A program made the translations under genes and the position numbers. Shown piece after piece: positions 5,550 through 5,612 of a stretch of DNA of 5,612 nt (the stretch's first letter is position 1; every line of letters starts with the position of its first letter). This stretch comes from Acidobacteriaceae bacterium (GTDB lineage Bacteria; Acidobacteriota; Terriglobia; Terriglobales; Acidobacteriaceae): NCBI GenBank assembly GCA_030044455.1, contig JASHVU010000411.1, forward strand, positions 1 to 5,612. Direction: 5' to 3'. A model generated the notes under the pieces. It had not been told where the DNA came from and made no database searches. It saw only the letters and a list, made by a program, of their open reading frames with translations.

Positions 5550-5612
5550 TCCGTTCTCCGTCTCTCCGCCGCGGAGGAAAGATTGCTGTGCGTATTCGGA
5601 TGGACGCAGGTT
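5550..5612 (-). promoter_or_regulatory. 5' region of the sigma-factor gene with its ribosome binding site
   Basis: GGAG at 5559-5556 lies 6 nt before the ATG at 5549. A second GGAG lies at 5567-5564. Just upstream, CTCCG (5576-5572, within CCTCC) is complementary to either CGGAG copy and could mask the ribosome binding site. No clear promoter is visible in the 63 bases available, and the region is cut by the window edge. Confidence 0.4.

Overview
The window carries five protein-coding genes, all on the minus strand, so transcription runs from high to low coordinates. In that order they are an ECF-type sigma factor (5549-4797), a membrane anti-sigma factor with a HEAT-repeat outer domain (4625-3645), an exported protein with two PDZ domains and a Gln-rich coiled-coil tail (3573-2098), the glycine cleavage H protein gcvH (1890-1507) and the first P-protein subunit gcvPA (1350-1, stop codon exactly at the window edge). 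The DNA is moderately GC-rich and chromosomal in character. The split P protein, the zf-HC2/HEAT anti-sigma factor and the PDZ neighbour suggest a soil-type Acidobacteriota. That assignment comes from gene style, not from a marker gene, and is an inference.

The first block (about 5612-2036) looks like one envelope-stress transcription unit: sigma factor, its probable membrane-anchored antagonist, and an exported PDZ protein that may be a sensor, a scaffold or an output. A strong factor-independent terminator at 2077-2036 closes it. The layout resembles rpoE/rse systems, but the outer domain of the anti-sigma factor is built from HEAT-like repeats rather than an RseA-like domain, and the PDZ protein has no protease domain.

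The second block (about 2035-1) is a glycine cleavage unit, gcvH then gcvPA. gcvPB is expected just beyond coordinate 1. No gcvT lies upstream. GcvPA/GcvPB decarboxylate glycine and load the aminomethyl group onto the lipoyl arm of GcvH.

The most unusual feature is non-coding. Two intergenic regions, gcvH-gcvPA and sigma/anti-sigma, begin at the upstream gene's stop codon and hold the same architecture: degenerate 7-bp repeats (GCTNNNA type), about five copies at each end, with the two ends inverted relative to each other around an unrelated centre of about 77-88 bp. The copy between sigma and anti-sigma can fold in the transcript into a long stem (33 of 36 positions Watson-Crick or G-U) around an inner hairpin. 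Smaller points are a possible 8-codon leader ORF overlapping the PDZ gene start and a Shine-Dalgarno-like AGGAG for gcvPA that sits inside a variant heptad.
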